The notes under the pieces: model-generated | What the model was told of the DNA's origin: nothing | Database searches by the model: none | Seen by the model: the letters and a program-made list of their open reading frames with translations, nothing else | NCBI GenBank assembly: GCA_028554755.1 | Contig: JAPTOF010000003.1 | Location: 2,584,501-2,648,500 of the forward strand | DNA from: Cordia subcordata | Lineage: Eukaryota > Streptophyta > Magnoliopsida > Boraginales > Cordiaceae | Reading direction: 5' to 3' | DNA: 64,000 bases | Made by a program: the position numbers and the translations under genes | Shown: one piece after another, positions 38,438 to 50,288 of the stretch | Position numbering within the stretch: the first letter of the stretch is position 1 | Layout: each line of letters starts with the position of its first letter

Positions 38438-39316
38438 ACCTCCAACGAGCATCTTGAATTTTTTTGTTTCATCGTGAATCGTATCGAGAAAGATACGAGT
38501 GTCATGCGCCGAACCCTCCCTACCGGCCACGCAATATGTGAAACACATATCAAAATTGCAAGCTGCCATGACATTTGAGTTGGATATCCTTTTCTTCCAT
38601 AAAATGGATATCTCATGTCATGTGATAAAACAACTTCAACATGTGTTCCATCTATTGCACCTATGCAATGCTAAAAAAAAAATTGGAATTAAACAAAGAA
38701 AAATATTATAAATATAATCTTAATAATAAATAAAACTAACCTGAAAATGTGGATGATACTTTGAATTGTTATATTTATATGGATGAATCCCTTCCACATC
38801 TTCTTGTTTGATATTACGAATCGACATGTTTACCAAAGCATCCAAGATCTCATGAAAATGATTATGAATAGTTTCTCCGGATCGTTGGAACCTTTCTTGA
38901 GCTGCTCTACTACTTTGACTTTGCCCAACAATGTATAAGAATATAGCAAGTTTCTCCTCAATTCTTACATTTTTACTACACGATACTCCATATTCATTTT
39001 TCAATAGTTCACATAAATTCAAAAAATTAATCCTATTCATTCGAAGATTTTGATAACACCTATCAGTTTTCGATGTATCATTCAAGAGTTCTTGAATCCA
39101 TGGCCAGCCTCTCAAAATAGAAGTCCGACAAGGAACCCGTCCAACACAACTATCAGTAGCATGCACTTGATGAAGATAAAACGTAGCTCCCGCTAATAAC
39201 AATCTTCTTCTATCACTTTCCACACCCTCGTCATAATTATCATCACCATACATTTCAACACAAGAGGTAAAATCATTGATCACAAAACTATTTTCTTCCA
39301 TTAAACCTGTAAACAT
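37984..39316 (-). pseudogene. PIF/Harbinger DDE transposase (HARBI1-like), one frameshift
   Basis: Three exons (38741-39316, 38440-38670, 37984-38297). Motifs in order: INFLNLCELLK and EEKLAIFLYIVGQ in the N-terminal helical region; CIGAIDGTHVEVV with the first catalytic Asp; YLVDSGYPNMKGFLAPY with the second Asp; SVIERTFGVWKNRF with the catalytic Glu; and LALHNYIR-like ATMALHNYIR at the end. In the second exon, after RKGYPTQ, the frame slips by one base at about 38574-38577. The expected motif continues in another frame with AHDTRIFLDTI, consistent with loss of one A from an A-run. Otherwise length (about 373 codons), exon phases and catalytic residues are those of an active family member. 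The second intron contains a (TA)25 run. Confidence 0.92.
38383..38432. repeat. (TA)25 microsatellite in transposase intron 2
   Basis: Fifty bases of perfect TA repeat, only 7 nt from the minus-strand splice donor at 38438-38439. A repeat of this length could fold as a hairpin in the pre-mRNA. Confidence 0.92.
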
Positions 39317-39528
39317 TTAAACCATACATATATCATAAATTTGATTTATCGAAAAAGTTTAAATTAAAAATTCAATAATATGATATATTAGTATTCCAAA
39401 GTAGCCTGTTAAACCACAAGTAAAAGGAAAAAAAATGTTCCAAACATTATAAGTAAAACCATTACAGTAGTTCACATAACACATTAAACTACCAAAAGAA
39501 AATATGTTCAAAGTATCAAGTAAAAATG

Positions 39529-40519
39529 CTAAAGTAGTGTAGCACGAAGCTTAAGGGAAGCACTTCGCTCCCATTCTCGCTCCCATTCGGACTTTAGAAA
39601 CGATAATTGAAGATCTTCATCTTTCAAAGCCATGAAAACCTCTCTCCATGGTGCATCAGCCATCTTACGTGCTCCAAACATTTGCATTTGTGATCCCCGT
39701 GCAACACCTGGAAGATTTTTCAAGACCGATATAGCAGCTTCAATGTCATTCTTACGTTGTTGCATGCAAGATGATGCCGAGGTGCTCTCAAACACAGATA
39801 TCAACCGATCAAAGTTATTATTCTTTGAAGATGTAGCACTATCTTTTGCTTGCTTCTTCCTTTTGACTCCTTTGGTCGTATTACCGCTCCTACTACTTGT
39901 TGCCTGGTCATTTGTAGGTAATGTTTGGTCTTCAGAAACAAAATTTTCTTCTACATCTGGGTCACCAATCTGTGATTCTGCTACTTGTTTAGAGACCATG
40001 CTTGGATGAGGTACGCCCGAGTTGGGTGTATAAGCATGATCTCCTGTAGCAGCAGTGCCACTAAACAACTCCTCCATCAAATCATAATGCTCTAATCCCT
40101 TGTACTTGAATTTGCCATATCTTTTATCTTTCTGCAATAATAGACAATTATATTAAAATTTTTGAAATTAATAAACATTATAAGCAAACTATAATAAAAT
40201 TTTTTAGGAGCTATACCCGTATTTTGTCACTCCACCAAGGTTCAGATGCAGAAATGGTACCGCTTGCTTCCTTCCAGCCAACTCCAGATGCCATTATTTT
40301 CAATGTCTGGTAAAACCTCCAATCATTTTTAAGTACATCCCAGTGATTTCTAAATTTCTTTTGTGTATATTCTTTCCCCATTATCTCATGAAGCCTTTTC
40401 CTAATATTGTCCCACGCAGCGATATTCAAAGATTTGGGCGACTTTTTTACTTTTCTAATTTCTTCAACACAAAGCTCAAGAAATAATTTGTTGCTATCGG
40501 TATCTCAATGAGCTGACAT
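39529..40519 (-). pseudogene. Harbinger Myb/SANT-like DNA-binding protein, early nonsense codon
   Basis: Two exons (40217-40519 and 39529-40131) encode about 301 codons. The first encodes a Myb/SANT-like domain: LFLELCVEEIRKVKK, then WDNIRKRLHEIMGKEYTQKK, FRNHWDVLKNDWRFYQ and SEPWWSDKIR. The second has KYKGLEHYDLMEELFSG, a Ser/Thr-rich nuclear-type linker (KGVKRKKQAKD) and a C-terminal helical part with WREVFMALKDEDLQLSFLK. In rice Ping/Pong-type elements this partner binds subterminal DNA and is needed with the transposase; the same role is inferred here. Codon 5 from the only suitable ATG (40517-40519) is TGA at 40505-40507. A downstream in-frame Met (at NIAAW, 40429) could restart translation but would lose the first helix. 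Confidence 0.88.
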
Positions 40520-40639
40520 CTTACTATTTTTCCCCCAAAAAAAGAAAAAAAAATCATTTATAAGATATTCACAAAGGAGAACAAAAATCACTTCTAACAT
40601 ATTCACATCTAAATTTGAAAGAAAATATATGTATGTATG

Positions 40640-40670
<31 letters not shown>

Positions 40671-42218
40671 GTATGTATCAGCAAGTTAATTGGTTTGCAC
40701 TCAACAAACATCAAGTCATCCTGTAGAAAACCATATAGTTGAAAATGTCTCCAAGCAAACTTTTGCTTCTTATGTAATTGATCCTAGTCTTTCATTGATG
40801 TAAAACGATATTCTTTCTTTTCTTTCTTTTTCCTTTTTCCTAATCCTCGTGATAATTTTGGATAAATGATGGCTTTGAAATGCTATTTCACATGACAAAT
40901 TGTGAAAGCCTCATGCTTCATCGAATAATTCAATGATTGCAGTTAGCTTATCGAACACAGATTAGCAAAGAATTGTAAAGAAAACTGGAGCAGCAGAGTT
41001 TGAAGCAAGAAAAATACATCCACTTTGCCACAGCACCAACATATAAGAAAAATACATCCACTTTGCAATGGCATTTCATTCCCATCCAACAATTTATTTC
41101 AACAAGGCAACTAAATAAATGTCACATATATTGGCATGAGAATCAATCCGAGAAACAACTCACTAAGATTAAGTGTAAATAAATCATACCGGATCGATAC
41201 CTTTATCCCTGACCAACTAAAGCAAGTTGATATAGAAAGAAGCTCTAAGAAAGAAAAGAACACTAAACTCTGAATTAAGACTTTTACTTTGTTGCTACTC
41301 AGAAAAACAGCAACAGAACTTTAGTTAAGATAGTTGCTATTCAGACAAGCTAAAGAATCCTATCTTTTCGGAATAACGTGAATGAACTCACACAGCCAAG
41401 CACTTTCTGATTCTCAAGCTAAAGAATCCTGTGTTTTCTTTAAGCTTTTCACCTTCACTTTCACTCAGCCTGATTTTGCAGTGAATAACCACAATCATAC
41501 CTCCTAACAGAAACAACTTGGCTATCTTAATGTGATCAATCAACTTTATGGGGTATCACCAAATACTAAGGAACAATTTATAAGTTCAATTCATAAATGA
41601 AATGATGATTCTATTGACACATTCTGTCTAAGCCATGGAAAGCAAGGAAGCGAAAATATCATCAATCAAAAAATGTCATTCTGAGAAAGTGCATAAACCC
41701 AATTTTTGTGCATGCTTCCTAAAGTTAAGCCCACTTACTTTTTTCCATAATCAAATCAATTTGTCAAGACGTACATGCAATGGACAGGGGAAACTTTCCA
41801 GGAAAAACAATCTATCCACTAATTATGTCAATATAATTGCTTTTTTTAACAAAAAAAAGTCAAGTGGACATTCAATTCAACTTTATTTTTGGGGAAGATG
41901 GGTATGACACAAGCGGACATCAAGGTTCACAGGCCTACATAACTCATAAATATATATTATGCAACAATTCCCGAAAATAATAATGGAAAAATAACCCAAG
42001 CTTAATTTTATTGAAAAATTTAAAAATTAAAATTAATTTTACGCACATCATATGAAATTCCAAACAATCACATAAAATTAATTTTATTGAAAAATTAAGA
42101 AAACCCAATAATCTAAAGCCAAATTTGATCAAACCCATATGATAAAGTTAAGATCCATGGCACTAATTAACTGTAAATTGATGGTCACAAATACAAAAAT
42201 GGTGAAAGCGTGGAGGGG
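40520..42218. other. Internal non-coding part of the Harbinger element
   Basis: Upstream region of the Myb-like gene inside the transposon. It contains TATG/TA simple repeats at about 40629-40677. No coding exon recognised. Confidence 0.5.
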
Positions 42219-42946
42219 GAGTTACCAGTATTCACGGTGGTTAATGTTAGGGTTCTGTCCAAGGAAATAGCCCTTTAAGTGGTGGTGCTAAAGGTGGTTG
42301 AAGTGCACGGTATGGTGATGATGACGATGGCGGTAGGAGCCTCGGTGGTGGCGGCAGGAGTGTTGGTGGTGGCTATGGCAGCAAGGGAAGCGAAGGTTTT
42401 TTTAGAGATGGCTATGGAGATTTTATTTTCTGTCGATGAAAGAACGAAGCACAGAGTGTTATTTGGCTAAGGAGAGAGGGGTATTTTGGGAAATGAAAAT
42501 TTCATTAAACTTTTGAAAATACCCAGCATGTCCTCTATTCTTGCTTATAAGATTTAAGACCTTGAATTCCATCTTATTTCTTATTGTTGTAAAAAGAAAG
42601 GTCTTATCATAATATCTTATTATAAGCTTTAAACAAACACTACTTTTTAAAATAAAATCTTATAAGAAATAAGATCTTATGATAAGCATATAACAAACAC
42701 AGCATATATTCTGAAGGACCAAGTTACAGATTAGAACAAGTATAGAAGAAGAAAATCAAGCTATACACTCTGGTCAGGTTGGGAAAAAAAGGAGAAAGAA
42801 AAGAAATGCCGATCACAAAATCATTGTGGCACTAAAGAAATAAATAAAATTGGAATTAAGCAAAGAATTTCTAAATGCTATTTACAATTGACAGAAATTA
42901 ACGTGTACAACAAGCCATACATGAGTGAACTAAGATACAGAATTTG

Positions 42947-45900
42947 TCAAGTCTCAGTTTGGTGAGCTTCTTTCTTTTGTTGCCTTTTGTGGTGGATCCG
43001 CGGAAACAACAGATCATTCAGTTGTCTTTCTGCACTATACTCCGAAGAGGCCTGCAAATGCAGCATACCAAGAATGAAAAAAATAACCGCTGAGGTCAAT
43101 ATCAAAGACAATCACACACTACAACATCAAAGATATGTGCTACAGGTACAGGTCCAATTTTATTAGATTCAAGATTACGAGCACGGAAGTACAGGGTCTG
43201 GAATTAGAATTACTTTAGGAGGTGAAGGGAACAACAAAAGACTTAGCTGATGACATGTACTACAGCAAAAGCCTTGTGATGCTACATGGAATTCTATTGA
43301 TTCAGAAATCTAATTTTTGCTACTAAGCTGGGCACTGTATCACATATTCATTTGAGGTATAAGACACCGGGCGAAGGAACAAAGATGACAGCAATCTAAG
43401 AGCAAAACATAAAGATACTATAAGCTTAAGCGTGAATGGGGAGAAGGGAAGGCTATGATAAAGGATGGTACAAACACCTCAGAACGAATGGATCTTTGTT
43501 TTCGGAAGATTCAAGGGAGCAGTATGTATACAGAGAAATTAGTGATATTAATATTACCAATATTTTTTAGGAACAACATCTTATAAATTAGTAAGATCAT
43601 GAGGTTTCCATAATCTTTCCCTTAATAGGAAAGAGAGAGTTTTGAATTTCATAATAGACCACTGTCATGCATATTTTTCTAGTATATGCTCGTGTATTTC
43701 AATGTCCAAGAGTCTATTTGGACTAATTTTTAGACACTTAAAAGCATTTTTCACGAATTTAGAAACTGAAACTAGTCTGTTCAACTCATTTTCTAAAACA
43801 ACTTTTAGGTAAAAGCCAAAGCTAAGAAAAATTGAAAGAAAAAGGGGCTCCAGTTTAGAGTTTTTTGAGAAAAGCTCTCACTAAACTCTCTTTATGTTAT
43901 GCAAGAAGCTAATTTTTCATTTTCTTATGGTATGTGAGAGTCTAATTTTAACCTTTCTTTTTCAAAAATATCCTTCTATATTTTTGGAAGCCCAACATTT
44001 TGCCCTGAAAATAGCTAAAATTTCAATACGTAAAAGACAAGGTCAAACAGTCAATGACTTCTCTTGAAACCCTAATACATGTACACTATATGCCAATGCA
44101 CATGCCCTCAAAACCCAATTATTTAAAAATTTATTGAACATAAATATATGCTAAAATCATGCCCAAGATACTAAAAATACATGTAAAATAGTTAATGAGA
44201 CATCAATATCTTAATGCGAAGATGTAATATGCAACCAAAGAATGATATGCATACCCGCTTCTTAAATGCAAATCGCAGTGTCTGAACCTGTGTTCCAGAA
44301 CAAACTCTCAAGTCAAAACCAAGACTGTCAACACCAATGAGAGCAACCTCCTGCAATGAAGTACAATGGAACAATTTTTTAAGAACAAATGAAAATTAGA
44401 TTGCAAAAAAATTTCAAACTTAAAGCGAAAAGTTGACTTCAATATTTCATCACTCTCCCCTGTGGAGTTCGATGTCAAAGCACGAGCACTCGTGTTAATT
44501 TAATGGTGTTTAGCTAATATTCAGTTCATATTGCATGACAATCTTTTTGAGCCAAAGACAAGCCAGAGTTGATTATAATATTACTTTTATGTCACAAATC
44601 ACAATATTAAATGGAATCACTGGATCCATATTCAATGACAAGAACACATATAGCACAAATGGGATCTCAACAAACTTGACAAGAGAGCAGCACTGGACTT
44701 CCAAATAGCAAGCATTCAAGCCTAATTATAATAAAATTATACGTATAAATTCACTCAAGACATAACAATTCTAGCATTTCAATTTAGATGCGCAATATTG
44801 TTACCTCCACTTGGATACCCTTGCATCTCCAACAGAGGGATCTTAGAGCTTGTGTAGTCTTTTCACCGCCAGCTTTAAAACGAGCTATGATTTTGGGAGC
44901 TGAATGAGATATTGCATCAGGTCGAGCCCTCCTGAAGTCTTCTACCTCAACATAAGTCTGTTCAACAATTAAAAATGAAATATTAAGCCTTTTCCTGGTT
45001 GGGAATTGATAATATATGATCAGACTAAACCAAACTCTTTAATTAATTGAAGCACAATGTCTTTTTTTCACACACACACAAAGAGAAGAACATTTCCTGC
45101 AAAGATGTTCCAAATATCAGAATTTGTTATTTATGTAGTCTAATTATGTTTGTTCTTTTTTTCTTTCATGGAAGGGGAGAGGGTGTTGGGAGGGGTGAAG
45201 ATGGAATTGCAGACTTCTTGTGCATACCTCTGCTTCTTGCTAAAACTGTAATAGGAACTTTAACAGGAAAATCTTCTCTATCCTGTATGGTTTTCTTTAC
45301 TCAATATCTTGAACAGCCCTTTCAATTTCTCATGTCACAAATGATTTTCTCCATCTTTATTGCATATCATTGTATTTCTCGATGCATCAGAACAGCAGGT
45401 TCAGCCCTATGGTATAAGTGTGTAAGAGAAGTAGTCAAGAACAAGCTATTTTACTAACTCGACAATGTAATTGGGTAAACAACTTGAATAGGTCAAAACA
45501 TATGTTCCTTTCAGTTCTGACGTGAATATCTTGAGACCAGCAATCAGTCATGATAAGGGTAGAGGGAGAAAAATTAGTAGTAGTTTAAAGCTATCCAACA
45601 GTATAATTTAACCCCAAAAATAAAAGGACATAGAGAGGGGGAAAAAAACGCAAGCACAACCAAAAAAATAAATGGAAGTAGTAGACAGTTTTTAAGTGAT
45701 AAGCTACCTGGTTCCCATGTGAAGAAATTAACTGAATCTTAATCATCTCAAGCTTATAGAATGAAGTCCCATTTCCCTGAGTTTCATCCTTCTCCAATTC
45801 GTTTGCCCAGCTTGGGTAATCTTGGTTAGGTTCATTTTCATGTCCATGACCATTAATGTGGATGAGCCCTTCTTGCTTGTCTTCCTTCATTTTATCAACC

Positions 45901-48375
45901 TGATCTTTGTCAGCATTGCTAGATCGATTGTCTGATATTTGCTTCTGAATGACAGCATGTTCTTCCAAAAAAGCAGGTCTTAGAAGGCCTTGTATGACAA
46001 GACCAGCGGGAGGCTGATCCATAAAATCAATAGGATCATCTGCTACCACCTACGTAACGAGTGAAGTTCATTGAGAAGTAAAAGAAAAACAACAAGCAAT
46101 TCCGTAATTCACAGCAGTGCATTGACGGAATACAAAATCTAAACCCCGGAACTGACTCCATTTTTAGAGATTGAAAAAACTAATTCCCCTTTTTTCTAGT
46201 TCAATTCTAAATTTCTTTGTGGTATAACATCTCCAATGATGATATTTACCTCTGCCAGTGTTTTGGCAAAATACATAGGATGAGAAGATCTCATGGTGTC
46301 CAACTTAGCCCAATCCCCTAGTGATCCATCAGAATCTTCATCCCCATCTTCCTCATCATCAAGGATGGCAACCCAGTCCTGCAGACAAGTGTATGTAAAC
46401 AAAGCTGTATATGTAAACAAAGCTTCGCAAACCGTACAGCTACATTTTTTTTTCTTAAGCATTGTGAAAGGATGAAAGTGCACGGATAAAAATTGCTACC
46501 TCTTCATAATCATTTTCATCCTCATCTTCATCATCTTCAACATCATCATCGTCATCATCATCAAAATCACTATCTTCGTCATCAAAATTGTCAATCCCAA
46601 AATCAATTTCTGCTTGACCAAATGATTCCATTTCACTGAGCATTTCTGCAGTATCTAAGCCAATGATAACTTGCTGCAAACATTCAATAAAATTGAGAAA
46701 ACTTGAGTCAGAATACATTAACAGATTATAAACACATATCTTATCAAATGTGAAGAACATCACATTTTCTGGTCAAATCTTATAATACACAAAATTATTT
46801 CTCTATTCCATACCACAATGTTTTCCTCAGTTGCCAGTGCTTTCAAAATGTCTTCCTCATTCTTTACTTGAAAGTATATATCTGACAAGAAACAATTCCA
46901 AAGGGATAAAAGCATTCAAGTTTGCATTTCATTAGGAAAGCTAATAAGTTGACAAGAATTTTGCATCTTACTTCCATATTCATCTGTTACATAAGGCAAA
47001 TCTGGCCAGAAAATGTTGTCATGAACTTTATCACTCACCATTCCTGAAAACATCAGCGTTGCTTTGCTATTTACCTAAACAAACATCACAAGCCACATCA
47101 ACAATGAGCATCAAATTTTCTAACTTTACAACATCCATCTTATAATGCATACATCATCACACCCCAGGTCTAGCATACAGGGCTACAACATAAGTCAAGA
47201 AATAACTCCCTTGAGCCTCAAGTATACAAGCCCAAAAAGCAATTCTCAAGTTATTACACAAGCCTCTAACACTCACTATTAAACCGACGCATGTTCTGAC
47301 ATGGAACAGCAAGACAACCTCCCCAATGAGAGCAAGTCATTTTTAACTTCTGTTTTTAACCTTTTACTATTTTCGGTAAGTTGATTATGTTTAATACGTC
47401 AGCAAGCTAGCAGTTGCAGGAAGTTCTTACATTTATCTTGTAAGACTTAACTAGCCATCCCCTTACTCGATTACATGCCAACTAGCAAGTAAATCTGAGT
47501 CTTTACATTAGACCTACTGTATAAGCTAGAAGAACAGTGGTCTTAGACTAAGTGCACTAGTTGAATAGGCAATTTACCAAATTATTACAAAAGAATCCTA
47601 TCACCTGCTTCTAAAGTGACAAGTGATCCAATGTGGGGCAATGAGGTGTTACACAAGTAGGCACTATCTTACCACGATGATAGTCCTGGTCATTTCGGCA
47701 GGCGTAAGTGTAGCCTCCTCCGCATTGTCCACCAGCTCAGACTCCAAAATGTCCTCCGACGGATGATATCTTTGCGGCTTGGCGTTCGGCTTCACTGGCC
47801 CCGTGTCTGAGCTCGCCTGCCCTTTCGCAGCTGCTCTTATCCCACCTGTAACCTTCCCACACCTCCTGTCCAACAATAAATTCACCTCATCATTTAGCTC
47901 AATTTTCATTATATTATTCTCTTTGATGCGTGTTGACAAGTAAATGAATATCGTAAATTGTAAGTAGCAATTCAGGTTAATCACTTCACATCAAACTCAA
48001 AACAGTTACCGATTAGGTAAATCTGATTTATAAGTAAATGCATGCCGACATGTAAATATGATTAAACAAGTGAATGCATAATTTCAAATCGTAATTCAGA
48101 TTATCACTATGTTTGGAGCTCAAAAACAAGTCTATGTCTAGCAATTAGCATATTGTAAACCTAGCCTCATATTCTCTGGAGCCGATGTGAGAGGTACTAA
48201 AATGAAGAGAAACATAAGCAATGGAAAGGAGAGAGTACCGGGGGATGAAGAAGCGGGTGGAGTGAAAAAGGCGGCGGGAGGCGGAGGCGGAGGCGGAGGA
48301 GGAGGAGGAGGAGGAGGAGAAGTTGACGGCGGAGAAGCGGGGGGGAGCGGTGGCGGAATCGATCATCATCAGCAT
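42947..48375 (-). CDS. At3g49140-like plastid protein (split-barrel FMN-binding-type fold)
   Basis: Ten exons (48239-48375, 47673-47865, 46972-47074, 46814-46881, 46500-46673, 46250-46378, 45708-46049, 44805-44957, 44255-44350, 42947-43051) join in frame to 499 residues. It matches my recollection of Arabidopsis At3g49140, often mislabelled as a PPR protein: PAEMTRTIIVV, NIFWPDLPYVTDEYG, an Asp/Glu-rich block, SLGDWAKLDTMRSSHPM, FMDQPPAGLVIQGLLRPAF, KDETQGNGTSFYKLEMIKIQ, ALIGVDSLGFDLR and the ending EYSAERQLNDLLFPRIHHK. The first 50 residues are Ser/Arg-rich (SSSSSSSSASASA), consistent with a plastid transit peptide. The conserved core resembles heme-oxygenase-like split-barrel proteins; no biochemical function is established to my knowledge. 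The GTAAGA-type donors and codon phases support every junction. Confidence 0.93.
48268..48335 (-). repeat. Trinucleotide repeat coding the poly-Ser tract
   Basis: On the plus strand this reads as alternating GGCGGA then (GGA)n. On the coding minus strand it encodes Ser and Ala repeats in the presumed transit peptide. Such tracts often vary in length. Confidence 0.75.
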
Positions 48376-49180
48376 TTGTTGGCGGTGGTGGTGGTGGAGG
48401 AGAAGGTGTGTGTGTGTGTGTAAAGGAAGAAATGGTGGTGTTGCGTGAGTGAGGTGATGTATGTATTATGTTTGTGTAGCAGAAGAAAGCAACTTTCTTT
48501 GCTATGATTGGGTCGTGTGGGTTCGCTTTTTATCCATCTGAGGCTGCTGCTGCTTCTGCTTCTGCTTATTTTTACAACTGCATTTTATAATGTCTGAGCG
48601 GTTTTTGTTTTTCGTGGCGCTGATTCTCTGCTTTTTTATTACATTTTTCACTTCCTACTCACGATTTTCACCCCAGCAGACAAGTTCGTGTAGCTTGACT
48701 TTTTTTTTTTAATTATTTTTTAAAGATTATTTATTGAGAATGTACAAGTTTTTTTAACTTTTGAAAAAGAAAAATTAAAGTTTGGCTTTTTTCTTTTAAG
48801 TTTTTAGTTTTCCTTTTAGAATTTACTGCAAATACCTATTGCAAAAAAATGTTTTCTCAACAAAAGAATATATTTTTTTATGAAAAAAAGGCAATAATGT
48901 ATAGATATAAAAGTTCAAAGACCAAAAAAGAGCTAGATATTCCAAAGTTCAAGCTTGGCATATGCTCCGCATGATACTACAGCAAAATTGTACCAAAAAA
49001 GGGAACAAAAAAAGAATTAAATTAAGAAAAGAATTGAATATTCCTCAGTTCACTTTGACATAACATTTTGTGGCTACATCCTATCACAAGAGCAACGAAT
49101 CCATTTCTACAAGAAGAGCTAGACACAAAAGAAATCGGTTATTTAACTAACGTAATAATACACCAATTAAAGTTGACTAA
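48376..49180. other. Upstream region of the At3g49140-like gene
   Basis: A (GT)6-7 run lies just before the start codon, and a GCTGCTGCTGCTTCTGCTTC stretch at about 48543-48567. No gene recognised. Confidence 0.5.
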
Positions 49181-49411
49181 GGGTCTATTTAGATTGACTT
49201 TTTTTAAAAAAAAATACTTTTTTCCTGAAAAAGTTACATTAAATTTATAATAATTATTTGATTTGACTTTTACAAAAGTTAAAATTCTATTAAAAAAAAA
49301 ACTTAAATACAACTCTTTTTAGAAACCAATATTTTTAGCTTCTTAAAAAAAATTATTTTTTAAAAACTGTTAAAAAAATCACTTTTGAAAAAAGCCAATC
49401 TAAATGAGCCC
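49181..49411. mobile_element. Tourist-like MITE, copy 2
   Basis: 231 bp with TAA target duplications (49178-49180, 49412-49414). The left end GGGTCTATTTAGATTGACTT and the inverted right end GGGCTCATTTAGATTGGCTT are near-identical TIRs. It lies in opposite orientation to copy 1 by its internal sequence. Confidence 0.88.
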
Positions 49412-49573
49412 TAAATAATTCCACATATATAAAACTTTTAAGCGTTTTCGATTATTCTCACATTAAATAAATATGACCAAATTCCCAACAAAAAGACCAA
49501 TTGAAAATGATAAATTTGATGGAAATATTAATATAATCTTACCGGATATAATATTGCACTCATTAAAATATTT

Positions 49574-50006
49574 TGTTAGGAAATTAGGACGTATAACACA
49601 CACTCACGCAGCAGAATTAAAACACGAGTAACGAGAAAAGAATACGCATTATTAAACGTTGTTCGGCCCTCTACCCACGTCCACGAAAAACTCCACAAAT
49701 AGAAAAGAGTACAAACTCAATACGACTTTTTACACGGCCCCAAAAAGTCTAAACCCTCCCTCGCAGTGTTCTTACAATGGCTCTCTCTCTCTCTCAATCT
49801 AGACCTATTGTAAGACATACCTTTCAACTAATACAAGAATCCTATTTATAGAGAAGATTTCTTTGTCCTCCAAAACAAAGGATTTCCTAATCTATCAATC
49901 CTACCATAATTAAGACTCTTACCATAACTAAAATTTTGACTCTCATTAAGACTCTTTCCTAATTTCAATATGGAGTTGGGTTTAGCACTTGAGCCATAAC
50001 CCAACA
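49574..50006. mobile_element. Solo LTR of a retrotransposon
   Basis: 433 bp beginning TGTTAGGAAATT and ending ATAACCCAACA, i.e. TG...CA termini with a short inverted TGTTRGG/CCCAACA end. Identical 5-bp target duplications TATTT lie at 49569-49573 and 50007-50011. There is no internal retrotransposon sequence on either side, so recombination between the two LTRs has removed the body. Copia-type size, but the superfamily cannot be set from the LTR alone. Confidence 0.9.
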
Positions 50007-50011
50007 TATTT

Positions 50012-50288
50012 GTTTCACATAATTAAAACGACATATAAAATCCAAGCATTTCTGACTAGTTATGTTGTAAAGATATTTGACCAAAAGGAATAATGCAGGG
50101 ACTGAAGCCCCTCAATAGATTCTTCTCTCCTGTCCCAGTAAATCGCCTGAATTATCTATGCAAAATCTGAGCAAAACAATCTTTCATAAATCTTGAAATA
50201 ACTATCAACTCCTCTCTATAGTTGCTGTAGATATATTGCATGCCCTCTGTCAAATTTGCAGTATATTTATCGACAAGTTCAATCAATA
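50012..50288. other. 3' flank of the ERdj2 gene
   Basis: AT-rich, expected to contain the ERdj2 3' UTR and polyadenylation site. No other feature seen. Confidence 0.5.

Larger units (their letters stand above)
37083..42704 (-). mobile_element. Near-intact autonomous PIF/Harbinger transposon
   Basis: The element is 5,622 bp. Terminal inverted repeats begin TGCTCTGTTTGTTATATGCT on the left and, inverted from the right, TGCTGTGTTTGTTATATGCT. The duplicated 3-bp target TAT flanks it (37080-37082, 42705-42707). Subterminal regions are dense in TCTTATAAGAT-like palindromes, probable transposase-binding sites. It carries both genes that plant PIF/Harbinger elements need, a DDE transposase and a Myb/SANT-like partner, both on the minus strand. 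A GC-rich segment near the right end (42225-42470) with a minus-strand donor-like GTAACT at 42219-42224 may be a 5' non-coding exon. Both genes carry one disabling change each, so the element probably cannot move by itself now. Confidence 0.93.

Noticed and set aside
42279..42470. Val/Met/Ala-rich plus-strand frame in the Harbinger element
   Set aside because: Product of a GGTGG-type simple sequence; more likely a 5' non-coding exon of the minus-strand genes.
43700..43990. Possible MITE in the last intron of the At3g49140-like gene
   Set aside because: A GTCTATTTGGACT-like start is present, but no inverted partner or duplication was found.
45047..45457. Plus-strand 136-codon frame
   Set aside because: It lies in an intron of the At3g49140-like gene on the other strand and has low-complexity, hydrophobic content.
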